A DNA stretch of 64,000 nt from Tamarix chinensis (taxonomy: Eukaryota > Streptophyta > Magnoliopsida > Caryophyllales > Tamaricaceae). The DNA is taken from positions 31,903,090 to 31,967,089 of the forward strand of contig CM060180.1 of the NCBI GenBank assembly GCA_030549775.1, given 5' to 3'. Below are positions 51,480 to 64,000 of the stretch, in pieces. Position numbers and translations under genes: made by a program. Below the pieces are notes generated by a model that was given only the letters and a program-made list of their open reading frames with translations, was not told the DNA's origin and made no database searches. Numbering within the stretch: the stretch's first letter is position 1; the number at the start of each line of letters is the position of its first letter.

Positions 51480-53080
51480 GAGCTTTGGAAAAGAATTTTC
51501 GTAGTATATATATTTTATATAATTTATTTGATATTAAATATTTTTTAGATAAATATGTATGTTAGACTTTAAATTTATCTAAATAAAAAAATATTAAAAG
51601 TATTTTTACTATTCTTAATAAGAAAATGTAGTAAAATTTAATGAGTAAAGATAACGTGTGTTTTGAAATACTAGTGAATAAACATGATATTTAAAACTTA
51701 CCATATTTGGTGACGATAAAAGGAAGTAAAAGTTGGGACTAAGAGTGAAAATTCAATTTACCCTAATTTATTATCTTAATGGGCTAATAAGAGAGATATG
51801 AAAATTAGGGTACACATATAAAAATTAAAATATACTAAATTGCTCGTGACTTTTTATCTTTATCATTTCCGATTTTATGCATTTTTGTAGTTCCGTATTA
51901 GAGAGCCTTTATAGTTATCTTTACCTCCTTTAATTAGATATATCTGTCACTTTATGTGCTCGCTTATTGAACCATCTATCTTCATTCATTCGACAGGAAC
52001 AAATTTTTTATGCCTATTCTCCATCAATTTCCTCTTCCATCTTTTGAGAGAAGTGCCAACACACATTCCTCATTTGCTTTATTACCGGTAGAATTCTCAA
52101 TTTAAACCATTGATATCAAAAAATTTTCTAATTATACATATTTATACCAAATATATTCTCTCTTCTAATACGACGCAATAGTCCAATAATTAACTGAACT
52201 ATTATGTAATATCTATAAATAACAAATTTTATTTACAAACTTACTATTACTTCTTATTCCCCCTTTTGCTTACTTATTATCAATAATTTTTATACAATTT
52301 CAAATGAATTTGTTGATATGTAGATTTATGTTTGGAGTATTTACAGCATTGTCAAGTCCTTTTGGCATAACTTATAGACATTAATTATTCTTGTATGGAA
52401 TGAGATTGTTAACATATAAGCTAATACTAAAAATATAAACAAACAAAAAAACTACACTTAATACACATAAATGTCGTGTGTAAGCATAGGAGTTTTTGGT
52501 AATCAAAACTAACACCTCTTGTTTGTTTCCTTCTCGATAATACGGTATTCACATTGTTTTAATTTTAGGCATGTTCAATAGGAAGATAAAAGGCCTAGAA
52601 ATATAAGTTTAGGTGTTGTTTGTTTGAATATTTTCTTATAAATTATAACTATTCGATGATTCCTACAAGTTGACTCCGCACATGATGACACCAATCATGC
52701 ATACAAGTATAGATAAAATGCCTCTAAAATGAAAAATAAAAATGAGGGTTTGACCCTTGGCAACAATGCCTAAATATGCAAAACTTGTGGATCTTATAAG
52801 CTATGCCATGAAACATAAAGTTTATCATAAAATATAACGTTCGATTGCTTGTGTTATTTAGATTTTGGTGTCTACTTGCTTTTTCGCCTATATTTTACTC
52901 AAAGTATGCATGTTTAGGTTATTTTTAATATATGTTAAGTTGGTTCATTTAAATGATAGGCATGTACAAATTGAATGGAGTATTTTCAATATCAAAACAC
53001 ATCACGAAGGCTATTTTTTCATAGGATAGTATATTAAATTATATTATAGATCAATTCACTTTTTGCCGAAATAATGGTAT
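51480..53080. other. AT-rich intergenic DNA, nothing recognised
   Basis: This region lies upstream of the UTP10 promoter. No open frame longer than about 85 codons, terminal repeat or transposon protein was seen. Confidence 0.5.
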
Positions 53081-53087
53081 CAATTGA

Positions 53088-53345
53088 ATGTCATACTTTG
53101 AGCTAGTAGACATGAATAGGGGTGTGGATTTCAATGATAGTGGTAGACTATATTATGCCATATGCTATTATGGTATTGAGGGTGGAATATATCAAGTCCA
53201 TAGCGATCAATATGCCTTAAAAATGTCGAAGAATGTAAAGTTAGACACTCCTCTAGATATTTATATTCACTTGGTGTTAGTGGAAATACAAGAACCGAAG
53301 AATCCATTCAATATGTTGATATGGATGAGGTGTTTCTTATTCTAA
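53088..53345 (+). other. Unassigned 85-codon open frame
   Basis: The frame is open and not low-complexity (FNDSGRLYYAICYYGIEGGI), but I cannot link it to a family. It lies about 0.5 kb before the Harbinger transposase remnant and might be part of that or another decayed element. A function is not claimed. Confidence 0.2.
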
Positions 53346-54649
53346 CTTTATAAATGTAAGAAAACACTCATAAATATATATTGTGTATATGCTCTCTACT
53401 ACTGTGTTATTTTATTTTATTTTCTTGGTGCATGTGTTTTGTGCTTATGTATTGTGGAGTATAGCTACTTTGGTGTTATTTATTTATTTATTTGCACATG
53501 CGAGCTTTGCATCTATGTCCCTATATTTTTCTAATTAATTGCCTATATATTGTATTTTAAAATTTATATTCTTAAGCAATAGAAAATGATTTCAAAATTT
53601 TCTTAGTTTCCTTCACATGCATGGCACATCTACCGACAACAAACGGAGAATATTATGCCTTGAGATGGGATAGGGTGAAAATATTGCTAATATTATATGT
53701 TTATATGGTTATGTTGATGATTTTGATATGAAGTTATATGCATAAGATTGTTAGGGAGCTTTCTTGGTATGATACAGTTATTTGGGATAGACATTTGTAT
53801 GATATGGTAGCTAGAAGTAGTAAGGCGTGTATTAAGCAACTTAGGACATATAAACATTTATTTGGGATTTTGTGTTATTTAGCGTGATAAGTTGGTGTTT
53901 AAAGATACAAGAAACATAGAGTGTGGATGAAATGGTTGCAATACTCTTGCACATAGTTACATACGATGAGAAAATTGAGAAATAAAGTTTGATTTTAAGC
54001 GATCCCATGAGGCAATAAGTAGATATTTTCATAACATTTTGAGAATTATTTCAAAACTTTAGAAATTATTAATTAAGACACCTCAATCAACCCCCTAATG
54101 AATGTGTAGATGGAAGGTGGGTGTGGTTTAAGGTAAATTTTTAAAATTGTATGATTTGTGACTTGGGACTTGTGAAGTATTATAAAGGTACGAGATTTAG
54201 TAGACATATAATTTGTAATATAGAATATTTTAGGCAGTTTGGTTGGGAATTATGTAGAAGTTAACGTGTCTTATGTTGATAAGTCACGATAACGATCAAG
54301 AAATAACAATACATCAATATATGATTTATTTTTACACCATACAAATATCTTATCAATTCGTTTATGTATTAGCTAGTTAGGAATGATTTGAAATAGATGG
54401 AATGATACCTTGAGATGTCCTATCAAGTCCAAATGCTTTAGAGGTTCCCTGTGGTAAAATGTTTCATCTAATTATTTGTTTTCATATTTTATAGGGCATG
54501 TCTAAAGGTGATATGTAATTATGTATGTTGTAATAGAAAACTATTACCTTGTTGATGCTATAAATAAGAACTATGACAATAGATTATTATTACCTTGTTG
54601 ATGCCATAACTAAGAACTATGAAAGGATTTTTCACTCCATATAAATGTA

Positions 54650-57329
54650 TGTAACACCCCAACATTTACTACATAAAATTTTTATTTTGTAAAATCATTA
54701 ATTACAAAAATAATGGGTGTTACCGCCTCATTCAGTATAAGTCTGATATCCTCTATCATCCCTATAACGAGTGTCAAGGCTAAAATGTTATTTTACTTAA
54801 ATTAAAGTGTACAACATAAGAATAAAATAGTAATTTTATTACAAAATAATATTTCCCTTACAAATAGGAAAGGAGAAATAGCAAGGGACACGAGAGTTTA
54901 GAAAATATCCACATCAAAAGATGTAGACGTGAACACCAAATAGTCATAACTCTCAATCCCTAATAGATGCCATCAAACTAAACCCTAAATGTATTCCTAC
55001 AAAGTAAACTCTTAGGGAACGGAGAATGAAACACATCAGTACTACAATATTGAATGAACCATTACACAACACTAACGTGTAAAGCCACAAGAAACAAATA
55101 GGTAATATCATAATAAGGATACATTAAGGATATCATGCGCTACTAACATGACCAACACTGACATAATAAAATCAAATCCAAATACGAAGGGTAGGGCACC
55201 TAGACAACTACCATATCAATAAATCCATATCCATTCCAATTATCAAGGTAGAACGTTAAGGCAACTACCATACCTCTTACAAAAAGCAAGTAGTACACAA
55301 CAACAACTACCGAAACAATACCCATATCAAACCATTTACAATCTTACACACTAGTTACTTTAATTTTTAATTACACTAGGGGAAATACAATAATAACATA
55401 GAGACGTAAAAGTACACTGGTCATACTGATACATAAAGTATCACGATGCCCTCTCAACTATCCAACCCAAAGGCATAACAACATTCCGGTCATACCAGTG
55501 CATAAAGTAACACAGTATCCTCCACATATAGGACACATGATCCATAATTATTGATACCTGTATAGGATTCATAGGTCACATTTAGAGTAAACTAGGGCCT
55601 TATTGGGGCACAAGACACGCCAACGAACCAAACAAACTGAGGGCTCAAACTCAAGATCTTCCAATCTAAGTATCAGTACATTATAGGGTGATTACATATT
55701 TTACACATATCACAACAATTCTCGTTCCATAATTAACCATTTTCCTTTATTTATAATTATCAATGTAAACCCTAAGGTCATTGGTATATATCAAAGTCAA
55801 AATCAATACTAAGTTAAACCTATCAAAAGTCTAAGGCCATCTCATGTCCAATTATTCACAGTAAGTGCATTAAATGAAAAATGACCAAAATGCCCTAAAA
55901 AACATAATCTCACCGTTATTATCTAAATTTCATAGTAGACATTATTATTATGAGGATTTGTCATGAAAATGATAAAAGATGTCGATTTATAATATTTTAC
56001 TATGTAGGAAATCTCTACGACTTAGTGATTGATTGTATTTTTTTATTTTTCACACATTTAGTAAGCTGCGTCCACAAAAACTAATCATGCATCTTTAACG
56101 TGACATATATTTCATGTATCACCTACACACACATTTATAGCATGATACGCCACTTACTAAGAAATTTACGCCATGCTGCATGTAAGAAAACATTCCTAAA
56201 CCTATAACATGCGAATAACAAATATCATATTCTAACCCTAATCATATGTGCATACTTATATGCATTTTATATCAACCTTATCTACCATGCAAATATAATC
56301 ACAATACACTTATCATGACATTTGTGTCATTATCGTCACAAGATCAAAACCCTAAAACCATAGACATGCATATGCTAACCATTCAATAAAATACACATAT
56401 GTAGATATTCTATTTAATAACACGTCAGATACCTGCCGGCTATTTAATATCATACTTTCATGTTTCACGCCCAGTAATAACACTTGCATAACTAATATAA
56501 AACTTCGCTGTATAACACAAATATATACCCTTTCAAAACTCCTGCATAAATCATACCCTAAACACATAACGACTTTTATGTGTCACCATGTGATTTCACA
56601 TATCAAGAGAAGGGTGTGCTCACCTCTTATCCAAGCAAAAGAAAAATGTAAGATCCACCCAACTAATCTCCACTTGACATCTTCAAAACCCTTACAACAA
56701 CGCAACCAACACACATATTAGCATTTTATATAACACAACAATACCCCCGAATTAATTAAAACCCCTGGCAAAAAAGTTAGCAACTAACCGAGAAAACAAG
56801 GCACAAAACAAGGAAGGAAGGCAAGCAATGGAAGAAGCTAGAGAGAGGAGGTAAGCTCCAACATTATGTGTCATATCTATAAGTGGAACTTCAACAATTT
56901 CTGCTGAAGCAAAGGGAAGTTGCGAAGGAAATGGCGAAATGAAGTGTGATGCTTGCGGTTGAGGAGGACACTGCTAGGGAGAAGGTCTCGATGGTGTAGG
57001 ATGTAGCAAGGGTGAAAGCTCCGGTGGAAAAGACTAAAGCCAAGAAGAGGGATTTGGTGGATTTGTCTACATCCAGGGAAAGATGAGAAAGGGGAACTTA
57101 GGCGAGGATGACCAAAGCCAATAGAAGGGAAACAATGATGGTAGCCAAAAGTTTGGTGGGGTGTACAACCAGTGCAATGGAGTGTGTTTCAATAGTGAGT
57201 TTCATTGCGAGGTTGTGTGTTGTGTTTGGCGATGATGAGAAGGAGGATGGAAGGAGAGAAATTCTTGGGTTGGTGGTGTTGGGTTTTGACAGAACATGGA
57301 GGGAGGAAGGAGGTTGGTTGGTGCATTAA

Positions 57330-57368
<39 letters not shown>

Positions 57369-57835
57369 TATATGTAGAGGGGAGATAGAAGTGAAGCATG
57401 ATCGGTAAGCCAACCTATACGAGAAGAAGGTGACAGTTGACGGGGTAGGGTGTAATTGATGCAACATAGCAAAGGCATAGTTGGAGGTAATGTTTCACAT
57501 AGGAATAAGGGGAGAAGAAAAGGAGATCGGGCAAGCGTGAAAAGAATAGGAAAAGAAAAAGAAGAAGGAAAAATGGAAAAGAAAAAGGGGAAGTAATTAG
57601 GTTTGGTTTAGAATTAGATTTAGATTAAAATAATTTGGGTTAGGGTATGAACTATGATTAAATTTAATAACTCAATTTCTATCAAAATTTAACCCGATGT
57701 AGTTTAATTATAATATGTTATAATAATATAGATATTAATAACACATTTAGTACAAAACCTCCTAAGATAACTACTATAACTAACTACACATAATTATTAA
57801 TTTATAATTAAGGTTTCTAAAAATAGGGTATTACA
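54650..57835 (+). mobile_element. 3.2-kb LTR-like element inserted in the Harbinger transposase
   Basis: The ends are TGTAACACCCC and GGGTATTACA, which are also inverted copies of each other. The flanking 5-mers ATGTA (54645-54649) and ATGTT (57836-57840) match at four of five, and removing the insert rejoins the transposase reading order. An internal GTTACCGCC lies about 70 bp from the 5' end. The body is A/C-rich first, then G/A-rich with a (TA)n run at about 57335-57364, ending in a GAAAAGAAAAAG tail. No gag-pol sequence was found. I read it as a very long solo LTR or non-autonomous LTR element. Confidence 0.7.
57335..57366 (+). repeat. (TA)n microsatellite
   Basis: A short uninterrupted TA run of about 15 units lies inside the LTR-like element. 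Confidence 0.85.
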
Positions 57836-58534
57836 ATGTTAATGTTAATGATTGTAATAACATAATAGTCCACCAACTAAAAAAAGAAGGACTATTTAGT
57901 GCGAGGCATTCATCATCGAGAAATGTGATTGATAAAACTTTTGAATTGTTGAAGTTACATCTTAGTATACTTTAAGAATTCTTCTTATTATCCTCATCGA
58001 GGCACTATTGCAATCATTTTAGCATGTCTCTATCTTCATAATCTCATTTGTTAGTGAATGAGTTTTGACTCATGCGAGGAACAATTTGATATTTTATATA
58101 ACAACAAGAACAACATAAATGTGTAACCAATTTTACAGAAACATCACAACAATGGACTAAGCGGAGAGAGATACTAGCTCAAGCCATTTAGGATGCTTGG
58201 AAATCTATAAGACGTAATGAATGATGTTTATGTTTCTGACTCCTTCCATCCTATGGAATCGTTGAAGTGGCCGAGTTTCCTTTTTCTTATATATATTTAA
58301 ATGTTGTAGTTTTCTTTCATTCATTTGACGACATTGTTTGTCATTTCTATGAAATCGTTGTGATATTAATGTAACATTTGTTTGAAATTATTTATAATAA
58401 TGGAGTCGATTTCATTGTATGATATTTATTTGTATTTTTTATTTGTTAGTAATGTATATGTTCTTTATGTTATTATATATTTAAGGATTTGGACAAGACA
58501 AGTAAGAATCTAAATATATGAATGAATAGAGATA

Positions 58535-58870
58535 AGAATATGGACTGTGAAGGAGGAAACACTGTTGATTGACGTTTTACATAATATGAATCATTCTAGT
58601 TAGAAGGTGGACATAAGGCACAAAACACGTTACGTATCATACATTAAGAATGACATGAATAAGACAATGCCCCGAATTAGCTAGAAAGTTGGTCCAAATA
58701 TCAAATCAAAAATGGAGAATCTTAAAAAGTAACTTTTGTGTATTCTAGACACCTAACCATTTTGGTGATGGATTTGGTTAGGATCACGAAAATAAGATGG
58801 TTATATGAGATTAAAAAAATGTATTCATTGATTGGGCAAAGTTTCAAGAAACATTAATACAAGTTTTGAT
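58535..58870 (+). mobile_element. Decayed MYB/SANT-like ORF of the Harbinger element
   Basis: The plus-strand translation, with stops and one frame change, follows the plant MYB/SANT-like (Myb_DNA-bind_3) domain carried by PIF/Harbinger elements. It reads RIWTVKEETLLIDVL, then a decayed YIKNDMNKTMPRIS, KSKMENLKK, and in the next frame FGDGFG, DHENKMVI and VFIDWAKFQ. It lies about 300 bp past the transposase remnant on the same strand, so both ORFs probably came from one element. Confidence 0.75.
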
Positions 58871-61399
58871 TATTTATGCCATAATTTAAATATGGTGTTA
58901 ATGAGTAATTTTTTTTTTACAAAGTTATGTGGCATCCAATCTTTTATACATGGAATATGTAGAATTTCATTTTAAAAAATTTATACGCAAACACATGAAT
59001 GAGGAGTGTTACCACCATACCAAATATAAGGCACGCGTCTATCATTTGTCTCGTACTAGGTATAAGGCTAAAAATTGCACAATAAAATGTGAAACAACAA
59101 TGATTCCAAAATATTAAAGCTAACCATCATTGGTCAACATAACAAAAAACCTGTAATGTCACCATTGATAAAGTAGCAAAAAACTTGTAAAAAATCTAAA
59201 ATTTTTTAAAACTCAACCAAGCATTTGAATATAAATGTCATTTTTTACAACTAAACAAACAATTAAAATAAAATAATTTAACTTCCAAAATATTTACAAA
59301 TAAAACAAAATAAAAATATTTGTGGAACAAAAACTTTAGATAGCTCTATTGCTCTAACACTGCACCCAAACCAACACTCATAAATGAAATCCGTTAAGAG
59401 AACCTTCATATAGACAACTAAATAAGCGTAACATCAATAAGATAATATAATAAATAAACCCCACCCAACACATGGCAATAACCTGCACACTTTTTACGTT
59501 CAATCACGACACATGAAAAATGCAGCAGTAACTAACATGTAATAACATAAACCATTTTAATGATATGCTTACAAATAATCACCCCATCATGATATTAGAA
59601 AACACGAATAAACATGATATCATATAAGATGATGGTAAACATGAGAAATTACTAAACAGAAGATCAAAATAAATAAGATAACATGACCCTAGATCAATGC
59701 ATAACCTTAACTAAGCATGAGTTAAGCATGATAAATGTAGATAATAATATGAAATTAAAGATGCTGCAAGTCATTATAGGTAAAAACATAAGATGCAACA
59801 ATTTTCAAGAATCATAGGAAGAAATGGCAAAGAAACATGCATTTGTGACGGAAACATGCAGTCATGGGAAACACATGAGCTCATGAATCTTAGCATAATT
59901 GATTATACACACTCACATAAAGTCACAGGATGTGGAATAGTGATAAATCATAGATAACCATAAGGTTCGCAACCTACAGGATGCAATGATAAATACTGGT
60001 ATGACAATCTAAGGAAATTACATCATATAAACATGAGTTTACCAGATAAGATGGTATGATATAATATAGGGAAACATGTGATAATAGACGAACATGAAAT
60101 CATATGAGCATATATAATAACATAAGAATCATGTGATTAGGGTAACAACCACGAGGTAAGAAATACATGTTAGCACATGAACCATATATGCATAACTTAA
60201 TACAGATAATAATAAGCAAAATATGATGCTATCATAATCCATTTGTTATTTTGTTTTATATTTATATTGTCACATAATCAACCACAATCAACATTTTATT
60301 TGATAGGTAGTAGTACTAAAGTTGGAGCACTAATGACTAAGACATCAATTTAAAGCAATATGACTGAGAAAACATATTAAAACCATCGTGGAACACTGTG
60401 TCATTAAGTATATATAGCCCCTATAAGACATGTAGGTTACCTATAGAGTAAAAACAGGTATCACTATATGTTAACAATGTAGCACAACCACACATATAAA
60501 TAAATAGTGCATCCGCTATAAACCCCACCTCACATGTCATCTCAAGGATACTTTCCTAAATCCTAAACTCAGTATTACACAATTATTAGTAATTTTCACC
60601 ATATATATCATTTTTGCAATCTCATAAAATCAACACTTGGTATTACATAACAACCATCACTTAAACATGCCAAAAGGGCTGACACCCACTCACCATGTAT
60701 TCCACATATATCTACAAATCTTCCCCCTAAGTGCACCTAAATTAGTAACCTAGTACCTAACATGTCAATGGGTTAACGGAGTTTCATAATAAGACTCAAG
60801 TAATATTGAATAGAAAGGTAAGGGTATTTTACAATCAATAAGTATCATAAGAACATAGCCTGACCCGGGATTAGATGGATAATTAAGGTTGTGGTATGGT
60901 GTTATTCTTATATTCGTGAAGGGGTGTCGTAATCATTAATCATGCACGGTATTGTGTGTTTGGTGTGAATTAAGGGCATATTAGGGTTATATGGGCCATG
61001 TGAACTAACCAGACTATACTGTAGTGTGATTATGATATGATGACCTAAATGGAATGTGAACAAATGGAAATGAATCCTAAATTGAAATTAGACGAGACAA
61101 TGACAGCCTTAGTGATTCCTCTAGGTTATCATGGATAATTGTATGAATAAGGATTGTCAAATGATATCAGAAATAATTAGAAGTGAATAAATATGTGGTT
61201 GTTGTGCTTCTTATGATCACCTTAATTAAGACACTGATAATTCAAGCGAAAGACCTCAAGATCGAGAATGGTAGCTCTTTAGGGGTCACTACTCTAAAGA
61301 CTTGGCTTCGCTCACAATTATTATGGTATTTGCTAGTGTGCCTTAGTACCCCAGCCATACCTTATATATCACTCTATCCAACTCTACAAACCTTTTTAG

Positions 61400-61550
61400 G
61401 GGAGTATGCATACTTATGGATTAGGTGTCACATCGGTAGGGTACTGTGTAGTTTGTATGCACCAGTACGATCATGGTACATTTGCGTCATTGGATTGATA
61501 ATTAAAGGGTACCGAGTCGCTTGTATGCGCTAATACGACTGTGTACCTTT
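61400..61550 (+). repeat. Degenerate duplicated segment
   Basis: Two diverged units about 80 bp apart share the order TTGTATGC-CAGTACGA/TAATACGAC then GTACATTTGCGT/GTACCTTTGCGT. They lie within the presumed LTR-like body. Confidence 0.5.
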
Positions 61551-61671
61551 GCGTATTCTTGATCTCTCCCTCGAGGCAAATAAATAAAAATGTTGTGTTG
61601 ATTAAAAGGTAAAACACTAATCAAGTAAAGTGAGAGACGATTGAGCTGGGCCTAGATGGATTATATTATGC

Positions 61672-61950
61672 ATACCGATCCACCGATTATAATAGTGGCT
61701 CAGGAGCGTTTTGCCCGATAATATGTATATGTGTACTGGTCCACCGGCTATAATAGCTCAATAAACCAAATCTTGGAAAAATGCTAATCACTTATAGTGG
61801 AACATCGTGTCAATCAGGGTCAGACCAATCCACCGACAATAATAGTGACCAAGAGCCTTTTGCCCTAGAGATCGATCCACCGACAAATAATAGTGGTTAG
61901 GTGTGTGTTGTCCTGTATGATTCTGGTCCATTGGCTATAATAGTGGGATT
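61672..61950 (+). repeat. Five dispersed copies of an ATCCACCGA-ATAATAGTGG motif
   Basis: Copies near 61677, 61739, 61828, 61884 and 61925 read GATCCACCGATTATAATAG, GGTCCACCGGCTATAATAG, AATCCACCGACAATAATAG, GATCCACCGACAAATAATAG and GGTCCATTGGCTATAATAG. Two are followed by GCGTTTTGCCC or GCCTTTTGCCC. The spacing is irregular (about 40-90 bp). Confidence 0.8.
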
Positions 61951-62529
61951 CCCGCACTCACTTGAGTATTAATCGAAAGATGATAATTGAATAATGATTA
62001 ATTAATGACTTAAGGCCCAAAAATATTGATTTCCCATTATGATATATTGATTTGACCTGAGTTGGCTTCAGTCTTGTCCCTGCTTGGGCATATGATGAGT
62101 CTGCTAAGTATGCGGATTTGTGTTATGCATTTCTTATTGTATGAGACGTGCCTTGTGTATTAGCTATATGTTATCATTCTACATAGTTTTTGTATCATGT
62201 GTTGCGTTGTAGACCTGCTTTTCAGTATGGTTTAAAGGGTTACTTGGTACCATAGTACTGAATGGTTCCTTTGTGGGGCCTTGTCTATTCAATGGATAGT
62301 GTTCCTTACATATCCATTGTATGTGTTATTCAAGTGAGTAATGGGAAAGAGCATAAGGATTATCCAAAAACTTTTAGAGTTTCACCCTTTCGCCTTTTTA
62401 TTCCTGGTTTAAATGTAATATGTATTATTGTAACCACCTATGGTGAATTCTATTATTATAACAAAAAAAATTGCCCTAATTTGATTTAAATAAAGTTTAA
62501 ACTTGAGAAAATTGTATTCCATTCTTTTA

Positions 62530-62685
62530 ACCTTAACACTTAGTACTAGAACGATAGGAAAAAATCGGTTTGATACTAAGTATGGCGGTAATATTCTTGA
62601 AATTCACGGTTTTTAATTTTTTGTTTCGCTATTTTATTTAAATTAAATAAAAAAATTAGTAATAAATTTTGAGGATATTATATCA
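62530..62685 (-). mobile_element. LTR-like 5' end, minus-strand copy
   Basis: Read on the minus strand, this matches the element start at 63504: AAAATTTAT..., then AAAACCGTGAATT, ATTACCGCCATACTTAGTA, and later AGTACTAAGTGTTAAGG. The order and spacing agree over about 150 bp. The terminal TGTAACACCCC is decayed to TATAATATCCTC. It shows that the same family sits here in the opposite orientation. Confidence 0.7.
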
Positions 62686-63372
62686 GTGATGATCAAATTC
62701 AACTCCAACACTATACCCTATCCATAACTCAAGCTAAAGTAAAATATATAAAAAGTAATATGATATAAACATACACCACCCCGATATAATTATTTGTCAT
62801 TATGCGATCTATCTTATCATGTAATTTCCTCACATATGTCACCGTATTCCTCTCAGGTGACATTTGAAAATACAACAAAGGGTGTGAACCAAGTAAGGGT
62901 GTCATCTAACCACCACTAAAAGCATGACTATGCAGCCTTCGTTATCAACATTAGACCTCGAGCCACTCTAAAATCCAAAAGTATATAAATCTTCCCACCA
63001 AGATAATTCAATATCCTTCACATTATGCTCTAACATAGTAGACCTTAAGACTGTTTCAAGCCAAATATGAGCTAAGAGCAAACTAATGAGATAACTACCT
63101 CCTTAAAAGAAAGCAACATAGGGAAGCTAACAATATATTCACATAAATTATAAATTAAAACAAGTTAGGTAAGGTAAGGAAGACAACAAATATCACTTAA
63201 ATAATCAACAACAGTTGTAAAATTACCTACACCACCCAAACATACTATTCACAAAGCTAACTCGGATTTCCAATAAATATTTTCAAACCAATAACATTGA
63301 AAATGAAATTAGAAAACCACTTTAAACCATGAAATGTTTATGATTTTCAAAACTAGAGCTCTTATACAAATT

Positions 63373-63503
63373 TATAACACCCCCATTTTTTACTCTTATA
63401 AATTTTTATTTTTTAAAAATAATGCAAAAGCAAACACAAAAAATTGGGATTGTTACCGCCAAGTGTATGGGGACATATTTCTTATGTTAGGTGTGGTGAT
63501 AAG
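63373..63503 (+). mobile_element. Truncated LTR-like 5' end
   Basis: TATAACACCCCC begins a diverged copy of the family start, with GGGATTGTTACCGCCAAG at about 63446. It stops where another copy begins at 63504, so the younger copy probably inserted into or beside this one. Confidence 0.6.
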
Positions 63504-64000
63504 TGTAACACCCCAAAATTTACACATTAAGCAATACTCATAAATTAAAACCGTAAATTCTGGGGATGTTACCGCCACACTTAGTACCAGACCAGTTTAC
63601 TTCTACCGTTCCGGTACCAAGTGCTAAGGCTAAGAAAACATTATCAGTAATACCATACAAGTTCAAATTTATGAAAACAGAAATCAGAATATGCGTAAGT
63701 CTTACATAATTCGAAATACCGGCTATTATTTTTCTAGATAGAACTAAACAACCTTAGTAAAATTGTTTCGACAATTCAAACATAATAAAAGATAGCTTGA
63801 ATCATAAATTTAAAAGGACAACGGTCACGTCACTCTAAAGATTGATCTAGCCCAGCTATCACTCTGCCCCTCCTGATGTCCCGTAGACATCGATAGCATC
63901 AAAGTAAGTATCTCCTACCTGCAACAAATTAGACGAGCCTTATGCTCGTGGGAATAAGCAGCGCCCATGAAACGGGTGATCAGTACGCTACGTACCGAGT
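63504..64000 (+). mobile_element. LTR-like 5' end, continues past the window
   Basis: The copy starts TGTAACACCCCAAAATTT and carries CTGGGGATGTTACCGCCAC at about 63560, followed by ACTTAGTACCAGACCAG and AAGTGCTAAGGCTAAG. It is the best preserved start of the family in this window and runs off the right edge. Confidence 0.7.

Larger units (their letters stand above)
53740..58235 (+). mobile_element. Decayed PIF/Harbinger transposase, split by LTR-like insertion
   Basis: The translation, with stops and frameshifts, follows plant HARBI1-like (DDE_Tnp_4) proteins. Before the insertion it reads ACIKQLRTYKHLFGILC, AISRYFHNILRIISKL, a decayed DGRWVWFK, NALEVPCGK and YYLVDA. The YYLVDA segment is tandemly doubled near 54541 and 54588. 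After the insertion (57840 on) it reads LFSARHSSSRNVIDKTFELL, then YYPHRGTIAIILACLYLHNL in another frame and QQWTKRREILAQAI. The DNA between 54650 and 57835 is a separate insertion. The NALEVPCGK-to-YYLVDA gap looks like the family's usual intron. Terminal repeats were not located. Confidence 0.88.
58880..62530 (-). other. TE-derived intergenic DNA, probable body of a minus-strand LTR-like copy
   Basis: No gene is recognised here. The right end of this stretch joins an LTR-like start on the minus strand (62685 leftward). The left half is A/C-rich and the right half contains the internal repeats listed separately. A possible left terminus is TGTAATGTCACC at about 59152, but the flanks (AAACC, GTGAT) do not match. 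Confidence 0.35.

Noticed and set aside
61183..61533. 116-codon plus-strand frame
   Set aside because: It overlaps the repeated segments of an LTR-like body and has no recognisable domain or codon bias.

Overview
The window is plant nuclear DNA, most likely from a eudicot. It is AT-rich and intron-rich, and it is dense with plant transposon families (hAT, CACTA, PIF/Harbinger, Stowaway-like, LINE, LTR elements). No bacterial-type operon, CRISPR array, tRNA or rRNA was seen. The species cannot be named from the sequence alone.

Two host loci lie on the minus strand. (1) Positions 1-3656 hold the 5' part of a UBP22-type ubiquitin-specific protease, the SAGA histone H2B deubiquitinase family. 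Exon 1 is intact, with a UBP zinc finger and a Cys box. Exons 2 and 3 each carry one in-frame TAA where relatives appear to have Gln, so this copy looks like a pseudogene as assembled. The gene runs off the left edge. (2) Positions 11971-51214 hold a complete UTP10/HEATR1 (BP28) gene, a subunit of the small-subunit processome in the nucleolus. I could trace 39 exons joined by GT-AG introns with every phase consistent. They total 6420 nt (2139 codons plus stop), about 16% of a 39 kb gene. A telo-box lies about 215 bp upstream of the ATG, as in many plant ribosome-biogenesis promoters.

The rest is transposon history. Between the two genes lie a decayed CACTA TNP2 transposase (4270-5600, minus), a 4.7 kb LTR-like element (5628-10363) with minisatellites, AAT repeats and a nested hAT element with a perfect 8-bp target duplication, an unexplained exon-like segment (10369-10563), and a second hAT copy of the same family in the opposite orientation (10903-11545). 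UTP10 introns contain at least four TIR elements (three with 8-bp target duplications), a Stowaway-like MITE, a solo LTR with a perfect 5-bp duplication, two further LTR-like segments, a LINE zinc-knuckle remnant and several tandem duplications. To the right of UTP10 (51.5-64 kb) there is no intact gene. A decayed PIF/Harbinger element (transposase plus MYB/SANT-like ORF) is split by a 3.2 kb LTR-like insertion, followed by further copies of the same LTR-like family, which share a TGTAACACCCC start and an internal GTTACCGCC module.

No new multi-gene system is evident. The points most worth checking are the double Gln-to-stop state of UBP22, the stop-free 105-nt intron in UTP10, the exon-like segment at 10.4 kb, and the LTR-like family with the GTTACCGCC module.
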